The notes: generated by a model not told the origin, from the letters alone. A stretch of 34,798 nt of DNA from Verrucomicrobiota bacterium (GCA_013820875.1 JACDHS010000046.1:1-34798), one strand, 5' to 3'. Positions 16,901-24,378 are shown, counted from the first letter of the stretch. Made by a program: numbers and translations.

Positions 16901-17719
16901 TCATTTTTTGAACGGATTCTTCTTCACCTTTTTCCCGGAAAGCTTCGGCAGGATCCCAGGAAGTTTCGGCAGCAAAAATGGGGCAATCACCAGGTAAATC
17001 CAACCGACGGGAATGTGAAGCGCGTAAAGGATCAGGAAGCGGATCAGGTCCAGTGCACCACTGCCGTAGAGGAGGATCGCACCAGCGGCGAAGAATGCTC
17101 CCGGCAATTGGGCGGCGCAGGCGAGTTTCCAACTATCAAACCCGTTCAACTCCCGATCGGCATAGAATGCGATCAATTTTGGCACCCACATATAGATCAA
17201 CCCCAGCACTCCCCACGAGACAACCAACTTCAGCATCGTGAACAAGCCTGTTCCCGCCAGCAGCATCGGTTCCCATGCCCCCCAGCGCGGCTCGACAGAC
17301 TTGCGCGCCAGGGAAATGGTCCAACCGGCGGGATATGGAATTTCAACACATCCGATCAACGAACAGAGTTTCAGTTCGGTGGAACCCATGCGGATTTGCA
17401 AATCACCAATGCCCGCAAACGGGTTGTCCACGGATTCCACGCCAATGGAGAGGAATCGATTTTCCGCGAGAGCGCCCGGTTGAAGCCCCTGCAACTGTTG
17501 CTGCGAAATCTTGGCGTCATCCGGCAGCTTTTGGAACGCACCGAGAATGACCGGTGAATAGCAGACGGCAAGAAACCAGACGACACAGGCAGCGACGATC
17601 AACGCGCTGATGAGTTGAACGATGATCAGGCGGTTGGTTGAGGCCCGGGTAAATCGCGCCACGCCGCGAGGAGTGAACGGTTGCCAGGGTTTGGGTTCTG
17701 GAGTTGCCGTTTGACTCAT
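16901..17719 (-). CDS. Multi-spanning membrane protein of unknown function
   Basis: I do not recognise this 272-aa protein. A hydrophilic Pro-rich start (SQTATPEPKPWQPFTPRGVA) is followed by a first helix (IIVQLISALIVAACVVWFLA), then a soluble loop of about 85 residues (from about 60 to 145) that would face the periplasm, and three or four further helices (for example LFTMLKLVVSWGVLGLIYMW, LPGAFFAAGAILLYGSGALD and IPVGWIYLVIAPFLLPKLPG). The tail is strongly basic (KLSGKKVKKNPFKK). The architecture recalls Yip1- or RDD-like membrane proteins, but no diagnostic motif is present. It lies 61 bases upstream of the epimerase gene. Confidence 0.72.
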   Translation of the reverse strand: MSQTATPEPKPWQPFTPRGVARFTRASTNRLIIVQLISALIVAACVVWFLAVCYSPVILGAFQKLPDDAKISQQQLQGLQPGALAENRFLSIGVESVDNPFAGIGDLQIRMGSTELKLCSLIGCVEIPYPAGWTISLARKSVEPRWGAWEPMLLAGTGLFTMLKLVVSWGVLGLIYMWVPKLIAFYADRELNGFDSWKLACAAQLPGAFFAAGAILLYGSGALDLIRFLILYALHIPVGWIYLVIAPFLLPKLPGILPKLSGKKVKKNPFKK

Positions 17720-17773
17720 CGTTTAGTGTTCGCACCAGCCTGTGTTTAGCGCCTACCTGAAAAATAGGTGGAG

Positions 17774-17822
17774 CCAGCCCGTTTTCGCCAGCAACCTGCC
17801 GCCGAAAAGTCCGGCGGGCTGG
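17774..17822. other. GC-rich inverted repeat after the folD cluster
   Basis: CCAGCCCG (17774-17781) is matched by CGGGCTGG (17815-17822). Inside, CCGCCG (17799-17804) pairs with CGGCGG (17812-17817), an alternative stem that partly overlaps the outer one. It lies 33 bases past the last gene of the minus-strand cluster and could end transcription, but no T-tract follows directly. Confidence 0.45.
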
Positions 17823-17854
17823 TAACCGCCGGGACGGGCTCGACCCTGTTCCAC

Positions 17855-18289
17855 CTACGGCTGGGGAGCCGATGCTGTTTGAGTCTGCGCACCTTGAGGC
17901 GGCGGAACAACAGCTACCACAAATGGGAAACGAATCTTCAGGATGTCATCGACAAGGACTTCCACGTAGTAAGTCCCCGCCGCAGCGAATTGAACACCGA
18001 ATACATTCACGTTGGTGGATGGCAAAACAGCTTCCTTCAATTCAAAGCGCATCTCGCCTTTCACCAGGACGGTCTTTTGGTCGGGGCCGAGGATGCGAAC
18101 CGTTTCCTTAAACTGGCCCACGCCAGAGTGCCAGCGGTTGAACAGGCAAAGCCGACCATTCACCGGAACCTGCGGAACGCGGATCACGTTGATCACGCCG
18201 ATCAGGATGAAATTGCCGTTGGCTTCCTGGCGGACATCTTCGCACAGGAGCGAACTTTGGAGATCAGGGAGGATTCGTGTAGCTTGCAT
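17855..18289 (-). CDS. DUF6941-like hypothetical protein
   Basis: A 144-aa protein beginning MQATRILPDLQSSLLCEDVR. The run LLCEDVRQEANGNFILIGVI, followed by FNRWHSGVGQF and an ending like GTYYVEVLVDD, fits the small all-beta family DUF6941, which has no known function. The last 15 or so residues (PPPQGAQTQTASAPQP) are a low-complexity tail. It begins three bases after the folD stop and is the last gene of the coupled cluster. There is no signal peptide, so it is probably cytoplasmic. The family name is from memory of the pattern. Confidence 0.7.
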   Translation of the reverse strand: MQATRILPDLQSSLLCEDVRQEANGNFILIGVINVIRVPQVPVNGRLCLFNRWHSGVGQFKETVRILGPDQKTVLVKGEMRFELKEAVLPSTNVNVFGVQFAAAGTYYVEVLVDDILKIRFPFVVAVVPPPQGAQTQTASAPQP

Positions 18290-18292
18290 AAA

Positions 18293-19180
18293 TTATTTCG
18301 TGGCGAGTTCAGCGGCGCGAACGGTGTTTTGCATGAGCAACGCGATCGTCATCGGACCAACGCCACCGGGGTTGGGGGTAATCTTGCCAGCGATCGGTTG
18401 AACGTTCGCAAAATCAACATCGCCCACCAAACGCGAACCGCTCTTGGCGGTTGGATCAGCGATGCGATTGACCCCAACATCCATCACCACTGCTCCGGGT
18501 TTCACCATGTCGGCTTTTACAAATTCAGCGGAACCGAGTGCCGCAACAATGATGTCCGCGCGCCGACAATGTTCGGCGATGTGGCGGCTTTGGGAATGGC
18601 AGACCGTCACGGTCGCATTCGCATTCTTGTGCTTTTGAATCAAAATCGCGGCCATCGGCTTTCCGACAATGTTTCCGCGACCAAGGATCACCACTTCCGC
18701 GCCGGAGATACTCACATTTGAACGAATCAACAGTTCGTGAACACCGGCCGGTGTGCAGGGGAGAAAGCCGCTGGTATCGCCGAGCATTAGTTTCCCGACA
18801 TTCACCGGATGGAATCCATCCACATCTTTCTGCGGCAGAACCGTGGAATAAATTTTTGTCTCGCTGATGTGTTTCGGAAGCGGTGCTTGAACCAGGATGC
18901 CGTGAACGTTGTTGTCAGCGTTCAACTGTTCGATTAACGCGAGCAGTTCGTTTTCCGTGGTGGTTTCAGGGAGAACTGTTGTCTGCGAATGGATGCCGAG
19001 CCGAGCGCTCGTTTTTTCCTTCATCCCGACATAAACCTTCGAGGCGGGATCTTCTCCCACCCGAACGAACATCAGGCCGGGTTGAATCCCGCGCGCTTTC
19101 AGAGCGGCTACCCGTTGGGCCGTTTCGCCATGGATCTGCTCGGCAATGGCGCGTCCATCAATGAGATTGTCCAAAGCCAT
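18293..19180 (-). CDS. folD: Methylenetetrahydrofolate dehydrogenase/cyclohydrolase
   Basis: A 295-aa bifunctional enzyme of one-carbon metabolism that oxidises 5,10-methylene-THF to methenyl-THF with NADP and then hydrolyses it to 10-formyl-THF. The catalytic Y-x3-K is Y50/K54 (KVYVGMKEK). Other marks are ILVQAPLPKHI, PQKDVDGFHPVNVGKL, the cofactor loop ILGRGNIVGKPMA and the C-terminal ITPNPGGVGPMTIALLMQNT. The length is normal. Its ATG overlaps the stop of the upstream SH3 gene by one base (TAATG), and the DUF6941-like gene follows after three bases, so the genes are probably translated together. Confidence 0.96.
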   Translation of the reverse strand: MALDNLIDGRAIAEQIHGETAQRVAALKARGIQPGLMFVRVGEDPASKVYVGMKEKTSARLGIHSQTTVLPETTTENELLALIEQLNADNNVHGILVQAPLPKHISETKIYSTVLPQKDVDGFHPVNVGKLMLGDTSGFLPCTPAGVHELLIRSNVSISGAEVVILGRGNIVGKPMAAILIQKHKNANATVTVCHSQSRHIAEHCRRADIIVAALGSAEFVKADMVKPGAVVMDVGVNRIADPTAKSGSRLVGDVDFANVQPIAGKITPNPGGVGPMTIALLMQNTVRAAELATK

Positions 19181-20220
19181 TACTGCTGCAGATCGATGAC
19201 CTCGACGTTAATCACTGGCGTTCTTTTCCAACGCTTGTCCATGAACTCTTCGCCCGTGACCATCACTCGACGCCCCACATACGGCACCAGGTCCAGATCG
19301 GGAACAGCCTGCATAGGTTTGCCGTCCTCGACCACTTTCATGGTTTCAGGCGAGTGGAGATAGTTGATCATTTTACCACTGTCGATGCTTTCCAGTTCGA
19401 AATAGGTCGGCGACTGAATGTTGCGAGCGCGACGAACGATGCCTTCCCGTGTGACGACGCGTTTGACCAACACTTCTTCGGGCGCAGGCGGCGGGCTGAC
19501 GATGACCGGCGGAGCGGGTTCCGCAATAATTACTGGCACCGGTTCGTCAATGGCCAGGGCTGGTTCCGGGTCAGCAATGATCGGTTCGGCTGGCACGGCA
19601 ACAATTTCCGGTGCAGGAGGGGGTTCGGGCGCCGGTGCCGGAGTCGGCTCGGGGGCGGTTTGCGTTTCAATCAAGTCGGCGGCAACAAAAGCAAATGCGG
19701 CGGCCGGCGCTTCGATCTGTGTCCAATTACCCCTGGTGGTAAGAATAGTTACGGTGGCTCCCTTGTTTAATCGACCGAGGATGCTGTAATTCTCACCAGC
19801 GCCCCCGCGGAAATTCAAGCGATTAGCCTTCACGGTTTTGCTCTGGGAATCAACGTAGTCCGAGAACACCCAGACCGGAGTGTTGGCAGGTAACGAAATC
19901 CTGAACCAGTTGGTCGGTTCACCTTTTGCGGGCTTCGTGCGCGTGATTTCTTCGAGGATGGTAACAGTGTCGCCCTTTTGCAGTTTAACCAGCACTTCAC
20001 CGAGAAATGAAGGGCGTCCGCGGACGTTCACATTTGCATCTTTCACCATGCCACTGGCGATCGGCGAATAGGTAACCTCCGAGGTCGCCTCGTCCACTTC
20101 TCCGTCAGAAAGAATTTTGCCCGCTGCAGCAGCTTGAGGCGGGATGAGCGAAACAGCCTGGATCGACGCACCCCCCGCTATCAACAGCGCGACGACCAAT
20201 AAAAGACCTTTGGTAATCAT
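19180..20220 (-). CDS. Exported bacterial SH3-domain protein
   Basis: From ATG 20220 the protein has 346 aa and starts with a signal peptide (MITKGLLLVVALLIAGGASI). The frame is open further upstream, but that part lies inside the preceding gene and would hide the signal. Two SH3b domains follow: about 55-125 (ANVNVRGRPSFLGEVLVKLQ...WVFSDYVDS) and about 130-185 (NRLNFRGGAGENYSILGRLN). A Pro/Ala/Glu linker (about 190-250) leads to a C-terminal OB-like domain (about 255-346) with TYFELESIDSGKMINYL. The role is probably cell-envelope binding (inferred). Its ATG overlaps the TGA of the pseudouridine synthase gene (ATGA), and its stop overlaps the folD start. Confidence 0.88.
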   Translation of the reverse strand: MITKGLLLVVALLIAGGASIQAVSLIPPQAAAAGKILSDGEVDEATSEVTYSPIASGMVKDANVNVRGRPSFLGEVLVKLQKGDTVTILEEITRTKPAKGEPTNWFRISLPANTPVWVFSDYVDSQSKTVKANRLNFRGGAGENYSILGRLNKGATVTILTTRGNWTQIEAPAAAFAFVAADLIETQTAPEPTPAPAPEPPPAPEIVAVPAEPIIADPEPALAIDEPVPVIIAEPAPPVIVSPPPAPEEVLVKRVVTREGIVRRARNIQSPTYFELESIDSGKMINYLHSPETMKVVEDGKPMQAVPDLDLVPYVGRRVMVTGEEFMDKRWKRTPVINVEVIDLQQ

Positions 20221-20993
20221 AATTTTTCTGAGAGTAGAGATTTTATCTCCGATTCTGTCAATGTCCGCCATTTACCGGTCGGCAATTCGCCGAGTTTGAT
20301 TTTTCCAATCTTCACCCGTTGCAATCGCTTTACTTCGATTCCCTGAGACTCGAACAATCGCCGGACCTCGCGGTTTTTGCCTTCAGTCAATTCCAGTTCC
20401 ACGACACTTTCACGCTTTGTTGCGGAGATGATGCGGACTTTCTGCGCAATCAGCTTTTCACCCTTATCCATAAGCCCTTTGGTGAATTTGGTGACGAGCG
20501 GTGGTTCGACTTTCCCCGCGACCAGCGCTACGTAAATTTTGGAAACACCGTAGCGCGGATGAGTCAGCTTGAGGCAGAAATCGCCATCGTTGGTGAGAAA
20601 AAGCAGCCCTTCACTGTCGTAATCGAGTCGGCCGACCGGGAATAGATTGCCCCATTCCTTCGGTAACAGGTCGAAAACAATAGCGCGATCATCTTCGCCT
20701 TCCGGCTTGCGAGTGGTGAGAAAGCGGCGGGGTTTATTGAGAACGATGTAATGTTTCCGTTTGGCTTTGACCGGCTTGCCATCCACCGAGACACGGTCGT
20801 GCATCGGATCCACCCGAGTCCCCAAAAGAGTAACCGTGTCACCATTTACGGTAACACGGCCATCGAGAATGATCTTTTCAGCGGCACGACGCGAGGCAAC
20901 CCCGGCATCGGCAAGAAATTTTTGTAAGCGTGTTTTCAAAGTTCGAATCGCGAGTTTCGGTTTCCGAACCAGCGGCAGGTATCCTACAGCCAA
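20217..20993 (-). CDS. rluB: 23S rRNA pseudouridine synthase (RluB/RsuA family)
   Basis: The protein modifies uridine in rRNA to pseudouridine. It has the N-terminal S4 RNA-binding domain (TRLQKFLADAGVASRRAAEK, KIILDGRVTVNG), then the catalytic domain with LNKPRRFLTT, the active Asp in PVGRLDYDSEGLLFLTNDGD and ELTEGKNREVRRLFES. Rsu-family substrate choice cannot be fixed from sequence alone, so RluB is a likely but not certain symbol. The longest frame (258 aa) begins at TTG 20993; a TTG at 20939 gives 240 aa and a start (KTRLQKFLADAG) more like the family. It overlaps the SH3 gene by 4 bases. Confidence 0.9.
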   Translation of the reverse strand: MAVGYLPLVRKPKLAIRTLKTRLQKFLADAGVASRRAAEKIILDGRVTVNGDTVTLLGTRVDPMHDRVSVDGKPVKAKRKHYIVLNKPRRFLTTRKPEGEDDRAIVFDLLPKEWGNLFPVGRLDYDSEGLLFLTNDGDFCLKLTHPRYGVSKIYVALVAGKVEPPLVTKFTKGLMDKGEKLIAQKVRIISATKRESVVELELTEGKNREVRRLFESQGIEVKRLQRVKIGKIKLGELPTGKWRTLTESEIKSLLSEKL

Positions 20994-21026
20994 ATTCGTG
21001 ACACGTCATTCGCCATTCGTCGTTTG

Positions 21027-21182
21027 TTACGCGTCCGGCTTGGTCTTACGCAGACCGATGACGCGATCTCCGTCTTTCCACTGAGCCCGTTTCTTGAGGA
21101 CGGCGACACGTTCAAAACGCTTCAATACATTGCGTTTACCGCCCAAGGCAGCGCTTGCTTTCAAACTGGGATGCTGTGACAT
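21027..21182 (-). CDS. Small basic protein of the Chlamydia/Verrucomicrobia type
   Basis: A 51-aa, strongly basic protein: it starts MSQHPSLKASAALGGKRNVL, continues KRFERVAVLKKRAQWKDGDR and ends VIGLRKTKPDA. This matches the family described as a small basic protein of Verrucomicrobia and Chlamydiae (TIGR04137, from memory), thought to be linked to ribosomal genes. It is preceded by AGGA eight bases before the ATG, one of the few clear Shine-Dalgarno sequences in the window. It lies 33 bases upstream of the pseudouridine synthase gene on the same strand, so it may lead the cluster that runs to 17855. The gene is supported by its sequence although very short. Confidence 0.85.
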   Translation of the reverse strand: MSQHPSLKASAALGGKRNVLKRFERVAVLKKRAQWKDGDRVIGLRKTKPDA

Positions 21183-21484
21183 AAAATTCCTATAATCGTT
21201 CCACGCCCAAAAAGAGCGGGCAGTTTTTCTACCACGAGATTTTCTAAATGCAACTGGTAATTGGGTAAAATCCAGGACTGAGGGATCAAAAACGACAGCA
21301 ATTCCTTCGGCCTTTATCTAAAACCGCCTTTCCCGACGATGGTTCCTGAGAACTGTCCCACGAGAAACCTTTCTTCAGAAAACTGCAATCCTACTGAAGA
21401 CGATGAAAACCTTTCGCTCAGGCAAAACCGTTGCAAAACAGCTACTTACAAGGAATCATAGGGGGCATCCACCCCTCATGGGCA

Positions 21485-21553
21485 TGTCTGCGGCTCCGAC
21501 CGAGTGACCATCCAACGTTAAATGGTGTGTCTGCGCGGACTGACCGAGTGACC
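21485..21553. repeat. Two imperfect direct repeats
   Basis: TGTCTGCGGCTCCGACCGAG (from 21485) and TGTCTGCGCGGACTGACCGA (from 21528) both run into GTGACC. Their spacing is 43-44 bp, close to the 42-bp period of the tandem arrays but not equal. The copies are related but diverged. Confidence 0.6.
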
Positions 21554-21601
21554 CTAAATCCGGCAGTTCAATACCGCTAATCTACGCTAATGACCGCTAA
21601 T
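21552..21601 (-). repeat. Dispersed repeat, inverted partial copy
   Basis: The reverse complement of this stretch begins ATTAGCGGTCATTAGCGTAG and ends AACTGCCGGATTTAGGG. It matches the second half of the copies at 21651-21729 and 22284-22363 with few differences. With the nearest copy it forms an inverted repeat with arms of about 50 bp. Confidence 0.75.
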
Positions 21602-21650
21602 AAGAGAGGGATTGCGAGAAAGACCGCTTGAAAGTCGAACCACCTGTTGA

Positions 21651-21729
21651 GTGAAGTCTTTGTTTCGCATAACACTTCTCCATTAGCGACTATCAGCGAA
21701 GATTAGCGGTTCAACTGCCGTTTTTAGGG
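21651..21729 (+). repeat. Dispersed repeat of about 80 bp, copy 1
   Basis: It runs from GTGAAGTCTTTG through CACTTCTCCATTAGCGACTA and GATTAGCGGTTCAACTGCCG to TTTTTAGGG. It is a direct partner of 22284-22363 and the inverted partner of 21552-21601. A short third fragment, GATTCGCGGTTCAACTGCCG plus TTTTTAGG, lies at 22215-22242. Confidence 0.75.
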
Positions 21730-21784
21730 TGACCTTCCGAAGCCCAAATGTCGGCATTGAACCTTATTCCGGCAGTTGAATTTC

Positions 21785-21818
21785 AACGCAGAGGCGCAAA
21801 GAGGCAAAGGCGCAGAGG
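21785..21818. repeat. AACGCAGAGGCGC-type low-complexity repeat
   Basis: The stretch begins AACGCAGAGGCGCAAAGAGG and ends AAAGGCGCAGAGG. This GCAAAGAGGC/GCAGAGG style of purine-rich repeat is familiar from intergenic regions of many bacterial genomes (from memory). It follows GGCAGTTGAA, the reverse of the TTCAACTGCC motif in the dispersed repeat. Confidence 0.5.
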
Positions 21819-22029
21819 ATTTATGCTTTTTACCTCATTAAAACACCTCATCTAAAAGGTGAGTGCCCGGGCTCCGCACCGCACAGCGGTCATCGACTCT
21901 GTAGTTCTGGTTTCCCGAGGAGACGAATTTGGACTGCGGTGGCAAGCGAAGCGCGACACCGCTTTCGGACGCACAATGCGGGGTTTTCAATTTCTGGTGC
22001 TTAAATGCGCCCGAAAGCGCTGTCTTTAA

Positions 22030-22145
22030 GATCATCCGGACGTGGGCTTGAGACCATCCAGGCCGTTTCCGGATGATCCGGAAGTGGGCTTGAGACCATC
22101 CAGACGGTTTCAGGATGATCCGGAAGTGGGCTTGAGACCATCCAG
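22030..22145. repeat. Second 42-bp tandem array, nearly three copies
   Basis: Units start at 22030, 22072 and 22114; the third breaks off after 32 bases. Each begins GATGATCCGGAAGTGGGCTT (first copy GATCATCCGGACGTGGGCTT) and continues GAGACCATCCAG. The last 12 bases vary slightly between copies. On the - strand the unit reads WMVSSPLPDHPETV. The sequence is unrelated to the array at 3332, but the period is the same. Confidence 0.9.
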
Positions 22146-22283
22146 CCCACGTTCCGGGCGTCTCTAAGCAGAAAACCCCTTATTTTTCGATAGTGTAGTT
22201 TTTTGACCACCTGCGATTCGCGGTTCAACTGCCGTTTTTAGGTTGAAAGACGTCGTGAGACGATTCATCCAAAAAAGCGAATG

Positions 22284-22363
22284 GTGAAGCCCATGGTTTC
22301 CCTCAACTACTTCTCTATTAGCGATTATCAGCGCAGATTAGCGGTTAACTCCGGTTTCTAGGG
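22284..22363 (+). repeat. Dispersed repeat of about 80 bp, copy 2
   Basis: It runs from GTGAAGCCCATGG through CTACTTCTCTATTAGCGATT and CAGATTAGCGGTTAACTCCG to TTTCTAGGG, a diverged direct copy of 21651-21729. Confidence 0.72.
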
Positions 22364-22581
22364 TCTGCTGAAATATCTGTGTCTGTCTGTGGTTTCCCTT
22401 CTTTCCTAGTTTTTTAACCGCCGGATTCAGGCTTTTTCCAGTTGTAAGTCAGGTTGCATCTATGTGTTACACGTAATTCCGGAGGCAAATGCGCTTGCTT
22501 CACCTTTCCTCATCTGTTTTTTTGCCACGCGAAATTTTTTATTGAGAGAAAATTAAAAAGTTTTGTCGAACACACACACAT

Positions 22582-22896
22582 ATGTCCTCGTTAAAATATT
22601 CTGTCGGAAGTGCTAACCGTTATTCGGCCAAGAACATGGCAAAACCAGTCAACTTCATGTGCAATGCGCCGGATGCTGGCGAAGTGTTTCTGATAGGTGA
22701 TTTCAATGATTGGACCCCGGATGCCCAACCGATGGCGAAGCAGATCGATGGTCATTGGATAGTTCAGATCGATTTAAACCATGGCTATCATCATTATCAG
22801 TTCCTCATTGACGGCAAACCGACTCTCGACCCACGCGCCCAGGGAATTGCCCGTAATGAGAAGAACGAAAAAGTTTCGCTCCTGGCGGTGAGTTGA
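22582..22896 (+). CDS. Stand-alone glycogen-binding (CBM48/AMPK-type) domain protein
   Basis: The 104-aa protein is essentially one CBM48/E-set domain. VNFMCNAPDAGEVFLIGDFN, DWTPDAQPM, GHWIVQIDLNHGYHHYQFLI and DGKPTLDPRAQGI match the glycogen-binding domains of AMPK beta subunits and branching enzymes, including the W of NDW and the YQFLIDG loop. A basic N-terminus of about 20 residues (SSLKYSVGSANRYSAKNMAK) precedes it. No catalytic domain follows, so it is probably a carbohydrate-binding or scaffold protein; the partner is unknown. ATG 22582 follows an AT-rich stretch and five CA repeats and lacks a Shine-Dalgarno sequence. Confidence 0.85.
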   Translation: MSSLKYSVGSANRYSAKNMAKPVNFMCNAPDAGEVFLIGDFNDWTPDAQPMAKQIDGHWIVQIDLNHGYHHYQFLIDGKPTLDPRAQGIARNEKNEKVSLLAVS

Positions 22897-23277
22897 ATTT
22901 CAGGCGGGGATTTGCCCGCGAAACACGCGAAAAGAAGAGGGCGGCAAACCTTTGCCCGGGGCTTTGGCGCTGCGATAGCGTCCGGCATCGTTCTCCCTTT
23001 GGTGATGGCGACAGGTCAAGGCATGCGTGATTAATGCGGGTGAGAACCTGTTCCCCTCTCCGGCCAAACAAGATGCGCTATCCACTCGGGCAGCAAAGCC
23101 GCCTATACGGTAGAACTGTGCTTCCAGCCTGTTCCCGCCTCTCCCCCTCGCGTGGTTCGTGGGCCAACTCTTTTCCATTCTTCTTTGCCGGGATCGGGAT
23201 TTTGAAAATTAAACGAACATTTGCCTTAAAAATAACGTCGGCTATTTTAAGTCGCTTTTTCGAAAGGCAAATCCGGA
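22897..23277. other. Intergenic region with repeat-like GC-rich stretch
   Basis: No gene is supported here. The middle holds GC-rich sequence such as GCCTCTCCCCCTCGCGTGG that looks like the dispersed CTCCC-type repeats. The last 60 bases turn AT-rich and form the nested hairpin listed separately. Confidence 0.55.
23219..23272 (+). other. Nested hairpin directly upstream of the lipoprotein gene
   Basis: ATTTGCC (23219-23225) can pair with GGCAAAT (23266-23272). Within it TTAAAAATA (23226-23234) pairs with TATTTTAA (23243-23250) with one bulge. The outer stem ends three bases before GGAG and six before the GTG start at 23278. It could gate ribosome access or be a protein-binding site; no known riboswitch class is recognised. 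Confidence 0.45.
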
Positions 23278-24378
23278 GTGAAACAGGCTAAATTTTTATC
23301 GAGTTCCAATCTTTTTCTTTGTGCAGGGTTGCTGAGCGCAGTCGTCATCGGCTGCGGCAAGGAAGAAATCAACGTCTATACCGCTCCCAAGGATTCGGCA
23401 GCGCCGCCTGCCTACTCGGCCGCAGAATCAAGGACTTCACCCAATAACGCGGCCATTACGGCGCCACCCAAACCGCACGTCACATGGAAAACGCCGGCTG
23501 ATTGGGAAGACCTGGCGCCAACCAGTATGCGCGTGGGAAATTTTTCCATCACGGAGGGCGAACAAAAAGCCGAAATGGCGATTCTACCTTTCCCTGGTTC
23601 CGTTGGTGGTGAATTGGAAAATGTAAACCGGTGGCGTGGAGAGGTTGCACTGGATCCAGTCACCGACAAGGAACTTGAAGTGGAAGAAGTGACGATCGGG
23701 CCTGTGACAGGAAAACTTTACGATTTGATCGGCCCGAAATTCAGCACCGTCGCAGCCATCCTGGAAAAAGATGGCACGAGCTGGTTCTTCAAAATGCGCG
23801 GCGACAAGGAATTAGTGGCAAAGAACAAGCGTGTCCTGGTCGATTTTCTTAAAACTATCGAGTTCGCCGCTCCTGAGAAGCAACAAGCCCACATCGCAAT
23901 AGCGCCTTATGCCGAAGAAGAGGATGAGGACGACAACTCCGGGCAGGATCAAGGCCCGAAATGGCAAACACCAGCGCACTGGAAAGAAGGTCCGCCGAAA
24001 CAGATGGTGGTGAAGAATTGGGATATCGCTGGCGCTGACAATAAAACCGCGAATATCGCGATCAGCAGTTTTCCGGGCGAAGTCGGCGGAGTGGTGCAGA
24101 ATGTAAACCGCTGGCGTGGACAAATTGGTTTGCCTCCGATGACCGAGAACGAAATCCGCGATGCCATTAAAGTAATGGAAACCAGCGACGGGCAAAGTGA
24201 AGCTCTTTATGTGGATTTTACTGGCAAAGACCGGTCAGGGCAGCCGACCCGCATGATTTCTGCAATTGTTCCGCAGGGCGGCGATACCTGGTTCTACAAG
24301 ATATTGGGTGATATCGCTGTGATTGAGCGGGAAAAAACAGCGTTCCTGAAACTGGTTCAGACCGCCAATTATCATTAA
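23278..24378 (+). CDS. Lipoprotein with internally duplicated domain
   Basis: A 366-aa exported lipoprotein: signal region and lipobox VVIGC put the lipidated Cys at C26. After a Pro/Ala-rich linker come two copies of one domain, about 70-200 and about 228-360. The copies align well: WKTPADWEDLAPTSMRVGNF against WQTPAHWKEGPPKQMVVKNW, ILPFPGSVGGELENVNRWRG against ISSFPGEVGGVVQNVNRWRG, and TSWFFKMRGD against DTWFYKILGD. I do not recognise the domain and would not assign a function. GTG 23278 is preceded by GGAG. It ends 55 bases before the ResB gene, on the same strand, so a link to cytochrome c assembly is possible but unproven. Confidence 0.85.
   Translation: MKQAKFLSSSNLFLCAGLLSAVVIGCGKEEINVYTAPKDSAAPPAYSAAESRTSPNNAAITAPPKPHVTWKTPADWEDLAPTSMRVGNFSITEGEQKAEMAILPFPGSVGGELENVNRWRGEVALDPVTDKELEVEEVTIGPVTGKLYDLIGPKFSTVAAILEKDGTSWFFKMRGDKELVAKNKRVLVDFLKTIEFAAPEKQQAHIAIAPYAEEEDEDDNSGQDQGPKWQTPAHWKEGPPKQMVVKNWDIAGADNKTANIAISSFPGEVGGVVQNVNRWRGQIGLPPMTENEIRDAIKVMETSDGQSEALYVDFTGKDRSGQPTRMISAIVPQGGDTWFYKILGDIAVIEREKTAFLKLVQTANYH

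Larger units (their letters stand above)
21183..22581. other. 1.4-kb gene-free region filled with repeats
   Basis: No coding region that I can support is found between the small basic protein gene and the CBM48 gene, which diverge from it. Instead it holds imperfect direct repeats, an approximately 80-bp dispersed repeat with an inverted half copy, an AACGCAGAGGCGC-type repeat and a second 42-bp tandem array, each listed separately. Short frames such as 22001-22228 on the - strand exist only because of the tandem array. Promoters of the two flanking genes should lie at its ends. Confidence 0.75.

Noticed and set aside
22001-22228. 75-codon gene with WMVSSPLPDHPETV repeats
   Set aside because: It is produced by the 42-bp tandem array and has no ribosome-binding site or family.
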